Source: Cladophialophora immunda
Taxonomy: Eukaryota > Ascomycota > Eurotiomycetes > Chaetothyriales > Herpotrichiellaceae
Length of the DNA stretch: 64,000 bases
Assembly: GCF_000835495.1 (NCBI RefSeq)
Contig: NW_015622544.1
Location: 2,818,855-2,882,854 of the forward strand
Direction: 5' to 3'
Positions within the stretch are counted from its first letter, which is position 1. Each line of letters starts with the position of its first letter. Positions 1 to 10,742 of the stretch are shown here, in pieces. Under the pieces are notes generated by a model. It saw nothing but the letters and a program-made list of their open reading frames with translations. It was not told the DNA's origin and did no database searches. Position numbers and translations under genes: made by a program.

Positions 1-133
1 AGCCAGCTCTCCATCCAACTCTCTTTTTCAACCCATCTTGAATGTTGGAAATCCGACCCGTACGCTCGTCAGATACATTTCCTCCCTTTCCCTCCCCAGC
101 GCTCGTAGTATCCGTGTCGGCACACCCCTCCTT

Positions 134-1508
134 TTATAACTCCTCCCTCCTCAACTCGCCGTTGCGCGAACCGACAGCGACGATCCTCGACTTCCCCTCC
201 GGCCCATCCAAGAGTCGCAAGGGCCCTTCAACCCACTTGGTGAACAAGCTGCTGCTGAACGCTTCGGCGTCCGGGCTGAGGTTGGGGAACCCGCCGAACT
301 CCCAGTCGAGCTCCCCGCCGAGGCGCTTGGGCACGTTCTCGGCGCCCAGGTCGCGGCGCAAGACATCGGCGCTCTCGTGGTGGCCGAGGACGAAGATCTT
401 CCGCGTCGTCTCCTTTTCGAACCACATGGTGATGAACTTCCAGATCTGGGGGAAGAACGCTGGCGCCCCGACGACCTGTCACAATGCAGAGGAGCCTTGT
501 CAGCGGATGGCCCAAGAAGATTTGACCTCACGTCCGGGGAAACCATGTCTTTTGGGGGGGACGACGCCTCTGCAAGGGACAGACTTACGTATATCCTCTT
601 CACCGTCTCGGGGTAGTGTGCTGTCGCCATGGTGCTGGCGGCATTGAGGAGCTTCCTCAACCTCCAAAACGTCGGGATCCCGACATGGGATAGATCGATG
701 ATATTGCTAACCGGGCGGGAAGTGTCAATAGGTGCGCATTCAGACGGGTTAAAGGGCCTCCTTCTTCCCATCCCAACTCGAGGAGGATAAACTCACATTG
801 ACTTGGTCGTTCGCCGATGCTGCAGTTTCCCACACAAGGGCTGCACAAACTGCGTCACATACTCGGCCGCGAGGAAGACGCTCGACAATGCCGGGTCCAT
901 CTTGTGCAATGCGAGGATGTCCTCGGGCTTCACCTGGGAGACGACGTAGACCATGATGGGAACGCCCGTGTCATCTCGCCGGCCCGTCCATTGGGGTTGC
1001 TAGAGATAGCAGTCAGGGGAACAGGTAGATAGATCGAGGGTCTGAGAGCACTGCTTACCAGTCTCCTGATGGTCTCGAACTGCGTGATATCGACGTCGTC
1101 ATACGTCTTCTCCAACTGGATCTCATCGCGCCACTTCGCCGACGCCGCGTACTGCTTGAATGCGGCGGGAACATCGTATTTCCGCGCTCGCAAGTATCGC
1201 CTGCGCCAGACGCCTCCGTTAGTTGATACCTCGAAATGCAATTCCTAATCCACCCACTGAAGGAATCAGGTCCGCAGCTGGCGAACTTACAGGAGATTGG
1301 AATCGTCGTTCCCGTCGTCGTCCGAGGAATCGCCGGCCACCACCAATTCGCTCTTGGGCCAGGACACGTTGTTCTTGCGGCACAGTTCCTTGAGCTCCGC
1401 GAGCGCCTTGTGCTCGCGCTCGACGACCGACTCGGTGCGGGTGATCGATCGCTCTGACAGGCTGGTCCGCCGGCGGCTCAAGGACGCGTGGGTGATTGTC
1501 TTCCACAT
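134..1508 (-). CDS. Sec14-like CRAL-TRIO lipid-transfer protein, 5 exons
   Basis: Reading exons 1508-1291, 1200-1059, 999-797, 706-589 and 475-134 gives 1023 nt, a 340-residue protein. All four introns have GT-AG borders. The first 60 or so residues are basic and Ser/Arg-rich. The CRAL-TRIO N-terminal helix follows (LLRYLRARKYDVPAAFKQ, split by intron 1). The lipid-binding lobe then contains NIIDLSHVGIP, ATAHYPETVKRIYVVGAPAF and a closing ENVPKRLGGELDWEFGG, matching yeast Sec14 (ATAHYPE...IGAPAFFP, LPKEYGG). Family members carry phosphatidylinositol or phosphatidylcholine between membranes and tune phosphoinositide synthesis. The acidic tract before the first helix (DSSDDDGNDDS) looks lineage-specific. 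The start is the first Met in frame with exon 1 after an upstream part that shows no conservation pattern. Which of the several Sec14 paralogues this is cannot be told from sequence alone. Confidence 0.88.
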
Positions 1509-2653
1509 GTTCTGTTCTGTTAAATCGCGATGTTGTGTGGGAGAAAAACAAACAACGCTCAACAAAGTATATCCGACCCTCACGAACTTGTCGACACCAG
1601 GGATTATCTCTCGCCAAAAGGATGGGTTTTGGCTATCGTCATGGAGGTAAGAGCACACAGCACGTCAGATGATAGAGAGGTGGGTTGCAAAGTTCGCCAA
1701 CGAGGGATATATCCAGAACAAGCAGCGCAAGGACCCCCAAAATACGAGACCCAGCCTTATCATATCAGATGGATCGCGAGCAAGGGCTCGACGTCTAAGC
1801 CTTGGCCACTCGAGATGATCTTGGCGGGCTTCATTCCAACGTAGAAAAGAAAAGTCTAGGAAGGGAGAAAAGCCTGAAGTCCTTTCTCAACTCACCGGAT
1901 CCTTTGTCGTCTGAAACCAGGCATTGAAAACGACTCAACCCCTGTCTGCGTCTGGTAGGGGACGGTAGGTAGCCGGGCCGGATGAAGCTGGGCGCGATGG
2001 GGAGGGAAGAATTGCAAATATAGCTCAACCATCCACCTGCACGGCCTGTCCTCATCCTGGGACTTACTAGTCTCGATCGACTTCGCGGCTCTGTGTTCGG
2101 CGGGAGGACTCCGCGGAGAATGCTACGGCACCACTACACATACAGATTAATCCATCAGAATTCACCGCCAGGCGGCTAGGGCCCTTTGGACATTGAACTA
2201 AGTCCTGCGACGACAATCAGAGGCGAGCGATGGACTTGTTCGCAAAGGTTGGGGTTTTGAGGAAGTTGGGGATGAGAGAAGATTCATTGTCACACGAGCA
2301 CACTGCCCTCCCAGATTGGGCTTTCTCCTACACGCTCTTCTTGGGGAAGGTACAAGCTGCCAACTTACGGGTGAATAGGTATGTAATGAGCATGATCTGG
2401 ATAACCGCACAACTGTCTGCCTCCACGGTACCTTGGTGTTGTGTCTTCAAGTTCACGGGAAAGCAACATCCAACAGATCACCAGGGGAAAAGAGACAAGA
2501 CATTAATCCATTCATGATTTGCATTCATTTCATTGCGGGTGTCGTTGGTCCCATAAGGGCCCATCTAGCATTCGTTCTTGGATCGTACTTTTTCTTGCCC
2601 AATCGCTATGCCATGCTACCAAATCAATGACATCTGTACCGAGTCACCGCATA
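1509..2653. other. intergenic region, no gene seen
   Basis: This holds the promoter and 5' leader of the Sec14-like gene and the 3' end of the Doa1 gene. Open frames here are short, overlap each other and show no domain pattern. Confidence 0.6.
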
Positions 2654-5135
2654 TCATCTCAAAACGCTCTCAATTTCTCCAACCACAGACTTGAATCTCG
2701 GCTCGTCCAGGTATTTGCCCTCCTTCAACTTCCTCAACGCCACAGGGACATCAAAAATCTCCTTCGCGGCAGACTTCACCTCTGCCCGGGGGATGCCGAC
2801 TAGAATGGTCCCCAAAGCCACGAGGGAGCGATATGCCGGTTCCGTCGATTGTGAAGCAGGATTACTGGAGAAGGCAGAGTGATTTACCGCGGGGAAGGAA
2901 GAGAGGAGTTTGGAAAGTTCCCCCAATAGGTCGAGAGCATGGTTTGCATTGTTGTCGGCGTCGCCAGGAGTGGTGGGAGTGGTGATGAGCACCGCAATGT
3001 TGAGATATAGGGTTGTAAGGGCTATGGCCACCGAGACATCGGAAGAGGCGAACTGTGTGAGTGGTTTAAGACTCTCAATGATGTTGTCGACATTCTCCTT
3101 TACAAGTCCCCTTCCAGCAGGTGATCCATACAGCAGATTCGAAAAGAAACGCATGGCAATCATGCCCAACTTGTTGTTCGTGCGTACAAAGGAGTCATCG
3201 AAGATCCCGCTTCCGAGGATTCCTGCCACCGCGTCAAAGCCATCGACCTCCTCAGCCGGAAATTCCTTCGCCGCAGCAGCAATGAAGCGGAGAAGATCCA
3301 GACCAGCAAGCCGGTTAGCTGGCGGTTGCCACTGTGTCGCTATCTTCAGTAGAGCCGGAATGGAGGATTGAAGGGAGGGAGAGCTGGGCAGTGACGGAGG
3401 ATTTGAGAAGTTGTATTTTTCGAGCTGCAGGGCGACATCAGTTAGTGCTTGGAATTCACCAGGTTGAAGGCTCATATCGCTGCCGGCGTATTCGGTATTT
3501 TTCTTGGTGATCTGCCCCATAGCCGCGGAGGGCTTTCCGATCACGACAGGAAGGTACTCCTTCTGAGGGAGAGTTCTTCGAACAGGCGCAGATTGTGGTG
3601 GTGGTGGTTGATATGAAGAGGAGGCGTCGCCAGGTCTGTATCGGTTCTCTGTGCCCCATGGATCTGCTCCCACCGGTGCCGATTGTCCGAGCGTAGCACC
3701 TTGGGTGTTCTTGATGATAAAATTTGCCGTTTCTTCGAGATAGGACATGGGAAGTTCGTGGTCTTGGAGAAATTTTGTTGCTGCATCATAAGGATTCTGT
3801 GTGACATTGTATGGCAGCTTGAGCGGAGGTTTGCCATCCTCAATGTCAATGTCAAACACGTAGTCGTATTCTTTGCCATTGTACGCTGTCTTCCCACTCG
3901 AGGCGGCAGAATCCACAACCTGGCCGATCTTGATCCATTGCTGCTGGGACATGGACCATTGATACAGGCAAGCACTTCCATCCTCTTCCTTGATGATTTG
4001 ATTCTGACCTTCTTTGCTGCCGACCTTTCGTTTGAGAAAGTCAGGCCCAGGGAGATCTGTCATGTTGATTTGCCCCACAGTCTGCTGGGGAATGCTGGAC
4101 GCTTGAACGGACTCTTCGAAAGCTGCAAGCGTCTCGGCATCGGCCACTCTGTCTTGGTCGCGAGTGAATATCCGGGCCATCTTGTCACTTGAACCGACAA
4201 TAATGTCGCCATTTGAAGAAGTCGACACCGACCAGATGGAGATGGCGGGTAATGTGATAACCTGGACGCAGTTCTGCCCCTCCCAGATGCGGACGGATCG
4301 ATCTTCTCCAGCACTGACAATTTGGCCCGAGGGCAGTACAGCCAGGGAATATATGAAAGATTCATGGCCAATTAACGAGGCAATCAGCTCGCCCTTCAGG
4401 GTCCAAAGTCGGACGATGCCATCATTTGTTGCAGCAGCAATTTCAGCACCGGTATCGTGGCCTTTGGGCAGCTTCGCTAGAGCACGGACAATGTCCTGAC
4501 CATCCCATGAATTCAACATCTTTCCACGTAGATCAAAGACTCGGATTGCACGGTCCGCACAGCCAGTGACGATGGTGTCTCTGCTGAAAGCGAGCACCGC
4601 CCAAACTGTGGCTGTGTGACCTGGCAGGTCAAAAGCAACCTCCCATTTGCCAATCTCCCAGACTTTTGCAGTAGCATCCCAGCTGCCACTCACAAAGTAA
4701 TTTGCTGTGGCGCACACATCTATCGAGCAGACTTGGTTGCTGTGCCCCACCATGAAAGCGTCCGCATTCATGCCTGTTGTTGATGATGGTTGCCGAGCTT
4801 CGATGAGCGCATCTTGACCAGATGAAAGAACCAGTCCATCCTCATACTGTTTTGACGGAGGGATATAAGCAAGACAGGTTTTGAACTGTGCGCCGTGGGA
4901 TGACTCCGTGTCTTCGTAGGACGGTGGGGAAGTGGATGTTCGTTTCCAGACTCTGGTTGAACCATCGCGGGATGCTGTTACTGCAAAAGACGGGTCAGGA
5001 AGGAGGACGGCACGGACCTGTACTCTCATGTCAGTCTGTGCGGCGGTGGACTTGCTCGGAGATGCGTACATCACTCTTGTGACCACGCAGGACCGCGCTC
5101 AGCTTGAAATTCGTCGCGCCACTCATTTTGGTCAT
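2654..5135 (-). CDS. doa1: Ubiquitin-binding WD40 protein Doa1/Ufd3 (PLAA family)
   Basis: Exon 1 is 5135-5070 and exon 2 is 5017-2654, joined over a 52-nt intron (gtacgc...tacag). The protein has 809 residues, or 806 if the ATG at 5126 is used. Splicing restores the first WD blade: LRGHKSDV joins RAVLLPDPSFAVTASRDG. Seven WD40 repeats fill about residues 10-300, with clear GHT/GHE...W-DG and SGSWDATAKVW units. A PFU ubiquitin-binding domain follows at about 370-450 (YDYVFDIDIEDGKPPLKLPYN). A C-terminal armadillo-like PUL domain spans about 540-805. In yeast and mammals this protein binds Cdc48/p97 through PUL and ubiquitin through PFU and the propeller, acting in ubiquitin recycling, sorting and mitochondrial quality control. 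All three modules are present and the length is normal, so it should be functional. Confidence 0.95.
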
Positions 5136-5529
5136 TGACTGGACAAAGTTGTCATCTGGAAGTGAGCAACAGACCGAAATAAATAGGCACGGCGCTGTGG
5201 TGACAAGTGAGTGAAGTGTGCGCGCAATCACATGTTCATCCGACTTCTCAGTCGCTAAATTCAACGATCCAATTCTCGCAGCCTTGCGTGGGTGACATAT
5301 GACGTAGTGGTCAGCCTCGTCAGGCGTGCCAGAGATCATCGCCCATCTGGCGGGTATATCTGGGCTGACGAAAGTATGAGACCCTTTTGATACCCTTTTG
5401 ATATAACTATAACTTTTCAGATCGATATAAATCTGTGAAGGCTCTTGCTGTCTAGCAATCCACTCACAGCCTCAGGTTACATGCAAGACTATATACGAGG
5501 TGTGAAACCAGAAGCATTCTTCTAGGACA
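5136..5529. promoter_or_regulatory. divergent promoter region between doa1 and a Zn2Cys6 gene
   Basis: The two genes start 394 bp apart and point away from each other, so this stretch must hold both promoters. An AT-rich segment at about 5393-5425 (gatacc and atataac runs) is the only obvious core-promoter candidate. No operator repeats are visible. Confidence 0.5.
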
Positions 5530-7218
5530 ATGCCAGCTGTATCCCGAACCGGGAGGAAGAAGCGCTGGCATCATAAAGACTTCAACGGCTGCATAAAGTG
5601 CAAACAGCGGCGGGTCAAGTGTGGGTCAGAGAAGCCTGCCTGTCTACGATGCCAGAAATTGGGAGTTGTTTGTCCTGGATACCAGCCACCAAAAGCCCGG
5701 ATTTTTGAGCTCAGACGCCAGCGCGATTTCCACTCCGACGAGGACAGGACCAATTACGACTTCTTTCTGAGATCCGGATCAAAGATTGTGGCTCTCTCTC
5801 AAGCAACATCTGAACCCTTCTGGTCAAGGCTTGTCCTCCAACTGGCCGAGAGTAATGGAATCATCAAGCACGGACTGATCGCTTTGGGTGCTCTGTTGCG
5901 CCCTCTACATGCAAACCCTTCATCTCAGAAGTATGGGGCTCTTTGCACACCGCATGCTACTACGAAGCACTCCGCAGCCGCAATGCATAAGATGAAGTCG
6001 GCGGCCCTGGGAGCTGTGTCGCCAGAAGTGGCTGTAGCATGCTGCCTTGTTTCCGCCGAGCTTGACAGGTGGCTGGAGAAAGAGACATCTCCTGTCCTTC
6101 AGATCCTGTCGGCATACCGCCTCCTGCAAGAGAGACGAAGGTCAAACACAGCAGGGTCAAACACCACTCAAGACGAATGTCAACAACTGTTCGAGCCTAT
6201 GGTCGATGAGTTAATCGTCGATACGTGCAGTTGCGCAGACAATTTTCCAACCCTGACTTCTGGGCTCATGTCCAACTATCAGCTGGCCAGCGGCCTCGAC
6301 CGAGCCAAGTCCATCACCACTTACATGGATGCCCTCCATGGTGTTGCGTCGCTGCTGAAAGCGGTTTTCCGCTCGACCTGCCCATATATCGTTGCCACCA
6401 CTGCTGAGATGGACGACATCTCCTTTGCACTGGACACAGTCGGTCACAAACTGCAGCATTTCCACGGTGACGGTGAGCTGCCGGTGGAGTACCAACTCCT
6501 CCAGGTCCACCACCGAGTTGCCCGCATCATGTTCTACACGTTGGGCCGGAACAATGAATTCATGTACGACGCTTTCCATTACGACTTTTGCTTTATCGTT
6601 GAACAGCTGGAGCAAATCATCACTGCTTCGGAACGCGCAGGAGAACCAACGACGACGGGACAATCCGTCATCACACCAACGTTGGGCCTGATCCCGCCTC
6701 TATTTTTGGTGGCGACCAAGTGTCGCGACACCCCAATCCGGCAACAAGCATCGCAACTGCTCCATGGCATGTTGCGGAGCGAGAGGGGCTGGACGAGCTG
6801 CATGGCGGCCACAATCAGCCAATTTGTGATTCAAGAAGAGCTCCGGCCCGGCACGACACCCCTGAACCCTGACGGTCTCTGTGAAAGACCACTTCCAAGG
6901 CAACCTCGACGGCGCATCAAACTTGACGAAGTGGAATTCTCCAGTCGGGAGGACAAGATATACCTGGCGTACACCGCTTACTCCAAGGTCGACGACTCCC
7001 CGGGGTCCAAACGCATCGCGAGCATCCCGTATTGCTCTCATCCGTCAGTCGAGAAGAACAACACGACGTGTCAGATGTCAAGAAAAGTCCTGCGCCACTG
7101 CGGATACACGGGCGTGATTCTGTTCTCGCCCCAGATTGAGTGTCATTGCGTCCGAGGCGATACCGTCAGTGCCAAACAGATTGGAAATAAGTTTCCAAAG
7201 GTCGGCATCTCTGCCTAA
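5530..7218 (+). CDS. Zn2Cys6 transcription factor
   Basis: Intronless as read, 562 residues. The binuclear zinc cluster lies near the N-terminus: Cys21, 24, 31, 38, 41 and 48 in GCIKCKQRRVKCGSEKPACL and the following residues. It is preceded by a basic stretch (GRKKRWHHK) and followed by the linker PGYQPPKARIFELRRQ. The rest resembles the DUF3468/Fungal_trans_2 regulatory region, with alpha-helical segments (SRLVLQLAESNGIIKHGLIA, AAMHKMKSAALGAVSPEVAV, FDSL-like central helices). The last 60 or so residues (after AYTAYSK) are less convincing, and a late intron could change the C-terminus. The gene is transcribed away from doa1 and ends 424 bp from the convergent secreted nuclease. No target genes can be assigned. 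Confidence 0.85.
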   Translation: MPAVSRTGRKKRWHHKDFNGCIKCKQRRVKCGSEKPACLRCQKLGVVCPGYQPPKARIFELRRQRDFHSDEDRTNYDFFLRSGSKIVALSQATSEPFWSRLVLQLAESNGIIKHGLIALGALLRPLHANPSSQKYGALCTPHATTKHSAAAMHKMKSAALGAVSPEVAVACCLVSAELDRWLEKETSPVLQILSAYRLLQERRRSNTAGSNTTQDECQQLFEPMVDELIVDTCSCADNFPTLTSGLMSNYQLASGLDRAKSITTYMDALHGVASLLKAVFRSTCPYIVATTAEMDDISFALDTVGHKLQHFHGDGELPVEYQLLQVHHRVARIMFYTLGRNNEFMYDAFHYDFCFIVEQLEQIITASERAGEPTTTGQSVITPTLGLIPPLFLVATKCRDTPIRQQASQLLHGMLRSERGWTSCMAATISQFVIQEELRPGTTPLNPDGLCERPLPRQPRRRIKLDEVEFSSREDKIYLAYTAYSKVDDSPGSKRIASIPYCSHPSVEKNNTTCQMSRKVLRHCGYTGVILFSPQIECHCVRGDTVSAKQIGNKFPKVGISA

Positions 7219-7642
7219 AACCGTTTGGGACGGGACTCTGATGGCCTCGAGGGTGGATAGAGTGCTCTCTGCTAGCACAATGCAGTGTGCTGTCTTTGCT
7301 CCGTCGAGACGTGGGTGGAGTCGTGGTGCACCCGGGCAAAGCAGACTCTATCCACAGTACATCGGTATATGAGACGGAAGTTGTTTGGAAGCCTAAACAA
7401 GCTAAGCGGAATTTGCTGCTTGATTCAGTGCCAGGGATTGATAACATTTCTGGAATGAGTTTTTGGGGTATTAAATTGTCATAAGTAGCTAATGTCCCGA
7501 GTTGGCTATCAAGTCTGCCATCCAATTTGCGTTGTAGCGGAGCGATTTAAATAGCAGCCAGACATGCAACGTTAAGCCCCAAGCATTACGGAGTACACGA
7601 TCATGGTCGCCTTCGACCGCAGGTACATAACAATGGTCCAGT
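7219..7642. other. convergent intergenic spacer
   Basis: 3' flanks of two convergent genes. It holds one copy of the nonamer TACGGAGTA at 7587-7595 and nothing else I can name. Confidence 0.5.
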
Positions 7643-9481
7643 CTAGCAAATGTTCAATCTCGCGACACTTGGATCATGATCCGACTTTTGATCCGCGTAC
7701 GTGACCCATGTATTCACATGCACGTGTTTGAAATCCGGCCTGGCTCCGGGCGTGCCTGCGATCTTGGGACTCACAAACATGTGGTCCAACTCCTCACAGC
7801 TCATGTCAAAGATATACGTGTACCGCTCGGTGGGCGCAATGCCCGCGGCGTCGTCCATGTTCACGAGCCCCGAGACCGCGGCGAATGTTTCCAGCGGCTC
7901 CACGAACGAGTATTCATTGAAGTCTCCTGCGACGATGACGGCGGCGTGGGGATCCTCGGCGAGGATTTGGGAGACGAATGACCCCGTCACATTTGCTTGG
8001 GCGTTGCGCTGATCCACGCCGAGGTTGACGGGCGGGCGCGGGTCGCCTTCGATCGAGGAGCTGCCGTCCTTGGAGGTGAAGTGGACGACCACCGTGAAAA
8101 GAGTAGATTTGTCCTTGACCGTTTCCCACTCTGCGGCCAGTGGTTTGCGGCTGTCCTGCCAGGCTGGATTTGTGGGGTCAATGCGGCCGGGGTTGTACTT
8201 CAGTGACGGGCCTGGGAGCACTTCGTTGGCTTCGAGGGAGGAGCCTGGGTTGGGGTTCTTGAGGTTTAGGACCGCCGGATTGTAGAGGTAGGCGATGCGG
8301 ATGTTACCGCCGGGTTCGCCGCCGTCTTCGTCGTTGATCGGGTCAATGTCGAGGTAGCTGTACGACACACCACCGGCGGTTTCGATCGCCGCCACAAGCG
8401 TCTCCAACGTGACATTCGCGCTGACCACGCCGTCGTCGGTAGGACCACTGTTGTCTTGAATTTCTTGCAAGAATACCAGGTCCGGAGAGTTGAGGTAATA
8501 GGCAATATCATAGGCGATGCCCGGTAGGGTGGTGGAGTTTGAAGCCAGATTGTCAACGTTATACTGCCCGACCGTGATTTTCTTGCAGCTCCCTTTCGAG
8601 TTCCAGTTGATCGGATCTGGCAATGCCGGCTGCTTCGAGTCGATGACCGAGAGCGCTGTCAATGGAAGAATGTAGTAAGCACCAAATTCTTGGTACACGA
8701 CACCGGTAATGTCCTCGAGATCATCCCCAAGCTTGATGTCATCTGGGTTGATGGTACCGTCAAGGGGTGCACCAACAACAATGGCTTCCGGATTCCCATC
8801 TCCTGGAGTCAGAGTCAAGCCTCCTCTGTTGTTTTTGCCAGTCTTTCTCCAGTTCCCAACCACCCAGGTCTCATTGTATGAGTTAGGCTTGGCGACAGCG
8901 TTGGGGCTTTTGACGGTGACTAGTTCACCCAACAGACTCTCCCAGAAGTCAAGGCCGTAGGACCATGGTTGGAGCACGGGATTCACCGCAGAAACCAGGC
9001 TGACATTGTTCGGTACACCAAAGACATCGCCGTTGTCGAGGGAGGTGAACTGCTCTGTGGGTGGACTGGTGTCTTGTTTCCCAAGGACCACCGGTTTCAC
9101 CTCGTTTCCTCGGGATAGGACCTTGACGTTGGTAGGTCGAGAGATCTCTGTCATATAAAGATACGCCGAGTTGGAGCGGTACTCGGAAACAATACCATCG
9201 AGCACAATGATGTCTCCTGTGGTCAATGTAACATTGGTGGTGATACGGCCGAAGACATAGACGGACTCTGAGGTGCGAATATCCGAGTCCGGTGTGGTAG
9301 AGCGAATCCACAGCCCACCTGAGCCGACGGCAGTGACTAGCCCTGTGACATTGTAGACATTCTGGTTGCGGTAGGGAGAGATGAAGCGGTTTCCATTGAT
9401 CTGGGCAATTGTTTGCGCCGACACAGCAGAGAACGAAAGAGCGGCAGCACCGAGGTGCAAAAGAGCAGCAATGAACTTCAT
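7643..9481 (-). CDS. Secreted endonuclease/exonuclease/phosphatase-fold protein
   Basis: Single exon, 612 residues. A signal peptide occupies about residues 1-22 (hydrophobic core AALLHLGAAALSF, cleavage near VSA-QT). Residues about 23-280 form an N-terminal beta-rich region like that in bacterial and fungal ExeM-type extracellular nucleases. The C-terminal half is the EEP (DNase I) fold. Visible motifs are VGQYNVDNLAS (Asn), LVFLQEIQDN (the metal Glu), VVVHFTSKDG, VIVAGDFNEYS (Asp and Asn) and the closing SDHDP (catalytic His). All conserved catalytic positions are present, so an active divalent-metal phosphodiesterase, probably an extracellular DNase/RNase, is likely. Asn-X-Ser/Thr sites are common, as expected for a secreted glycoprotein. 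Substrate is inferred, not shown. Confidence 0.92.
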   Translation of the reverse strand: MKFIAALLHLGAAALSFSAVSAQTIAQINGNRFISPYRNQNVYNVTGLVTAVGSGGLWIRSTTPDSDIRTSESVYVFGRITTNVTLTTGDIIVLDGIVSEYRSNSAYLYMTEISRPTNVKVLSRGNEVKPVVLGKQDTSPPTEQFTSLDNGDVFGVPNNVSLVSAVNPVLQPWSYGLDFWESLLGELVTVKSPNAVAKPNSYNETWVVGNWRKTGKNNRGGLTLTPGDGNPEAIVVGAPLDGTINPDDIKLGDDLEDITGVVYQEFGAYYILPLTALSVIDSKQPALPDPINWNSKGSCKKITVGQYNVDNLASNSTTLPGIAYDIAYYLNSPDLVFLQEIQDNSGPTDDGVVSANVTLETLVAAIETAGGVSYSYLDIDPINDEDGGEPGGNIRIAYLYNPAVLNLKNPNPGSSLEANEVLPGPSLKYNPGRIDPTNPAWQDSRKPLAAEWETVKDKSTLFTVVVHFTSKDGSSSIEGDPRPPVNLGVDQRNAQANVTGSFVSQILAEDPHAAVIVAGDFNEYSFVEPLETFAAVSGLVNMDDAAGIAPTERYTYIFDMSCEELDHMFVSPKIAGTPGARPDFKHVHVNTWVTYADQKSDHDPSVARLNIC

Positions 9482-10742
9482 GATGGACGAATCGAAGGGT
9501 GAAAACGAGAGGACGGATTAGAGCCAAGATGTTCAGCGAAGGTCTGGTCACACAACATGCTGTCTGCTAGGGGGAGCAGCGTTTCTATTTGAGAGTCGGG
9601 GATCAGCAGGGCTCTCGAACAACATCTGGGGGAGGCAGCGAAATCCAATGTCGCATCACCGTTCCTTTTGCACGAACCAGCTGTGCCTTCTGCAGGTGTC
9701 CAGATTGGTGAGAGGACCGAAGTGAAGCTGAAGTCACAAGAGTCGAAAGAACATGATGGCGATGATTGGTGGCGCAGACGAGATTCTGGTAGTTGGTGCG
9801 AGATTGCGGCTGCGGCTGCGCCGGGCGGGGGGCGGCGTCCAATTTCGCAGCTGCACATCAATGCATAAGGAGCAACTCATCTCCTTGCGCGCAACACTTA
9901 CACGTGGGGTAGATCCAGTCAATGGATGGCTTATATCCTGGTCTTGTGGATTGCTTTTGCACAATGGACTTTTGCGCCGGTGTCTCGTAAATCCCATGGG
10001 GAAAAGAGCGCATTTACCGCTTCACGGACAGTCGACCTGTACAGCGGATTGATGAAGAGTCTTGTTATTGGTAGACCTCGAGCTATGCCTGCATTGTTAT
10101 TGAAACATCAAAAAGAACAACCACGGCGTCAGAATGATCTTCTGCTTGTTGCCATTGTGGCTATATAGGTGCTTTTCTTTAGCTGCTGCGGGGCCATGTG
10201 TGGCTGGCTCTTTCTTCCCTCTAATACTTCCACCAACCCTTCCCCTGTTGGAGCACCTTCAAACCTGTCACTCGTACGTTGTATGTGTGAATCTGCGCTC
10301 CTGGGCTGGGGCTGTACTCTGCTTGTGGTCCTATCATCCTGGGACGACAGTGGCGCTGGCATTTTCTGCGGCTCTCCGTACAATGAGCATTTCCAGTCGT
10401 TCCTCTATACAGGAGCATACCACCAGCAAGTCTGATCGGTGAATGTCATGATGGCTCAGTCTTCTGTATTGGCCTCACGTGTGCTCTTCGCAGGGGAAAA
10501 AATGCAGATGGACAATCAGGAACCATCTGGCATGTTTTATCTTGCAATGTGGACCATCCGCCACGATCTCCACGAATCACGAAAAGGTATCGCCGCTTGC
10601 ACGAGCAGCTCACGGCTCGCCATGAACCGAATGAAATATTCAGAGTATCGCGGTCTCAATAAATCATAAAACTTGTCAATGAGTTGCCGTGGTATTGCTG
10701 ATAATTCAATAGGCGTCGAATACATCCGACAGACTCGCCAGC
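9482..10742. promoter_or_regulatory. divergent promoter region, nuclease and P450
   Basis: A 1.26-kb gap between the starts of two divergent genes. Several frames of 60-130 codons are open but overlap on both strands and show no recognisable protein. No RNA gene is seen. Confidence 0.5.

Noticed and set aside
1219..1617. 132-codon minus-strand frame overlapping the Sec14-like gene
   Set aside because: Alternative phase of exon 1; only the other phase splices into the CRAL-TRIO domain.
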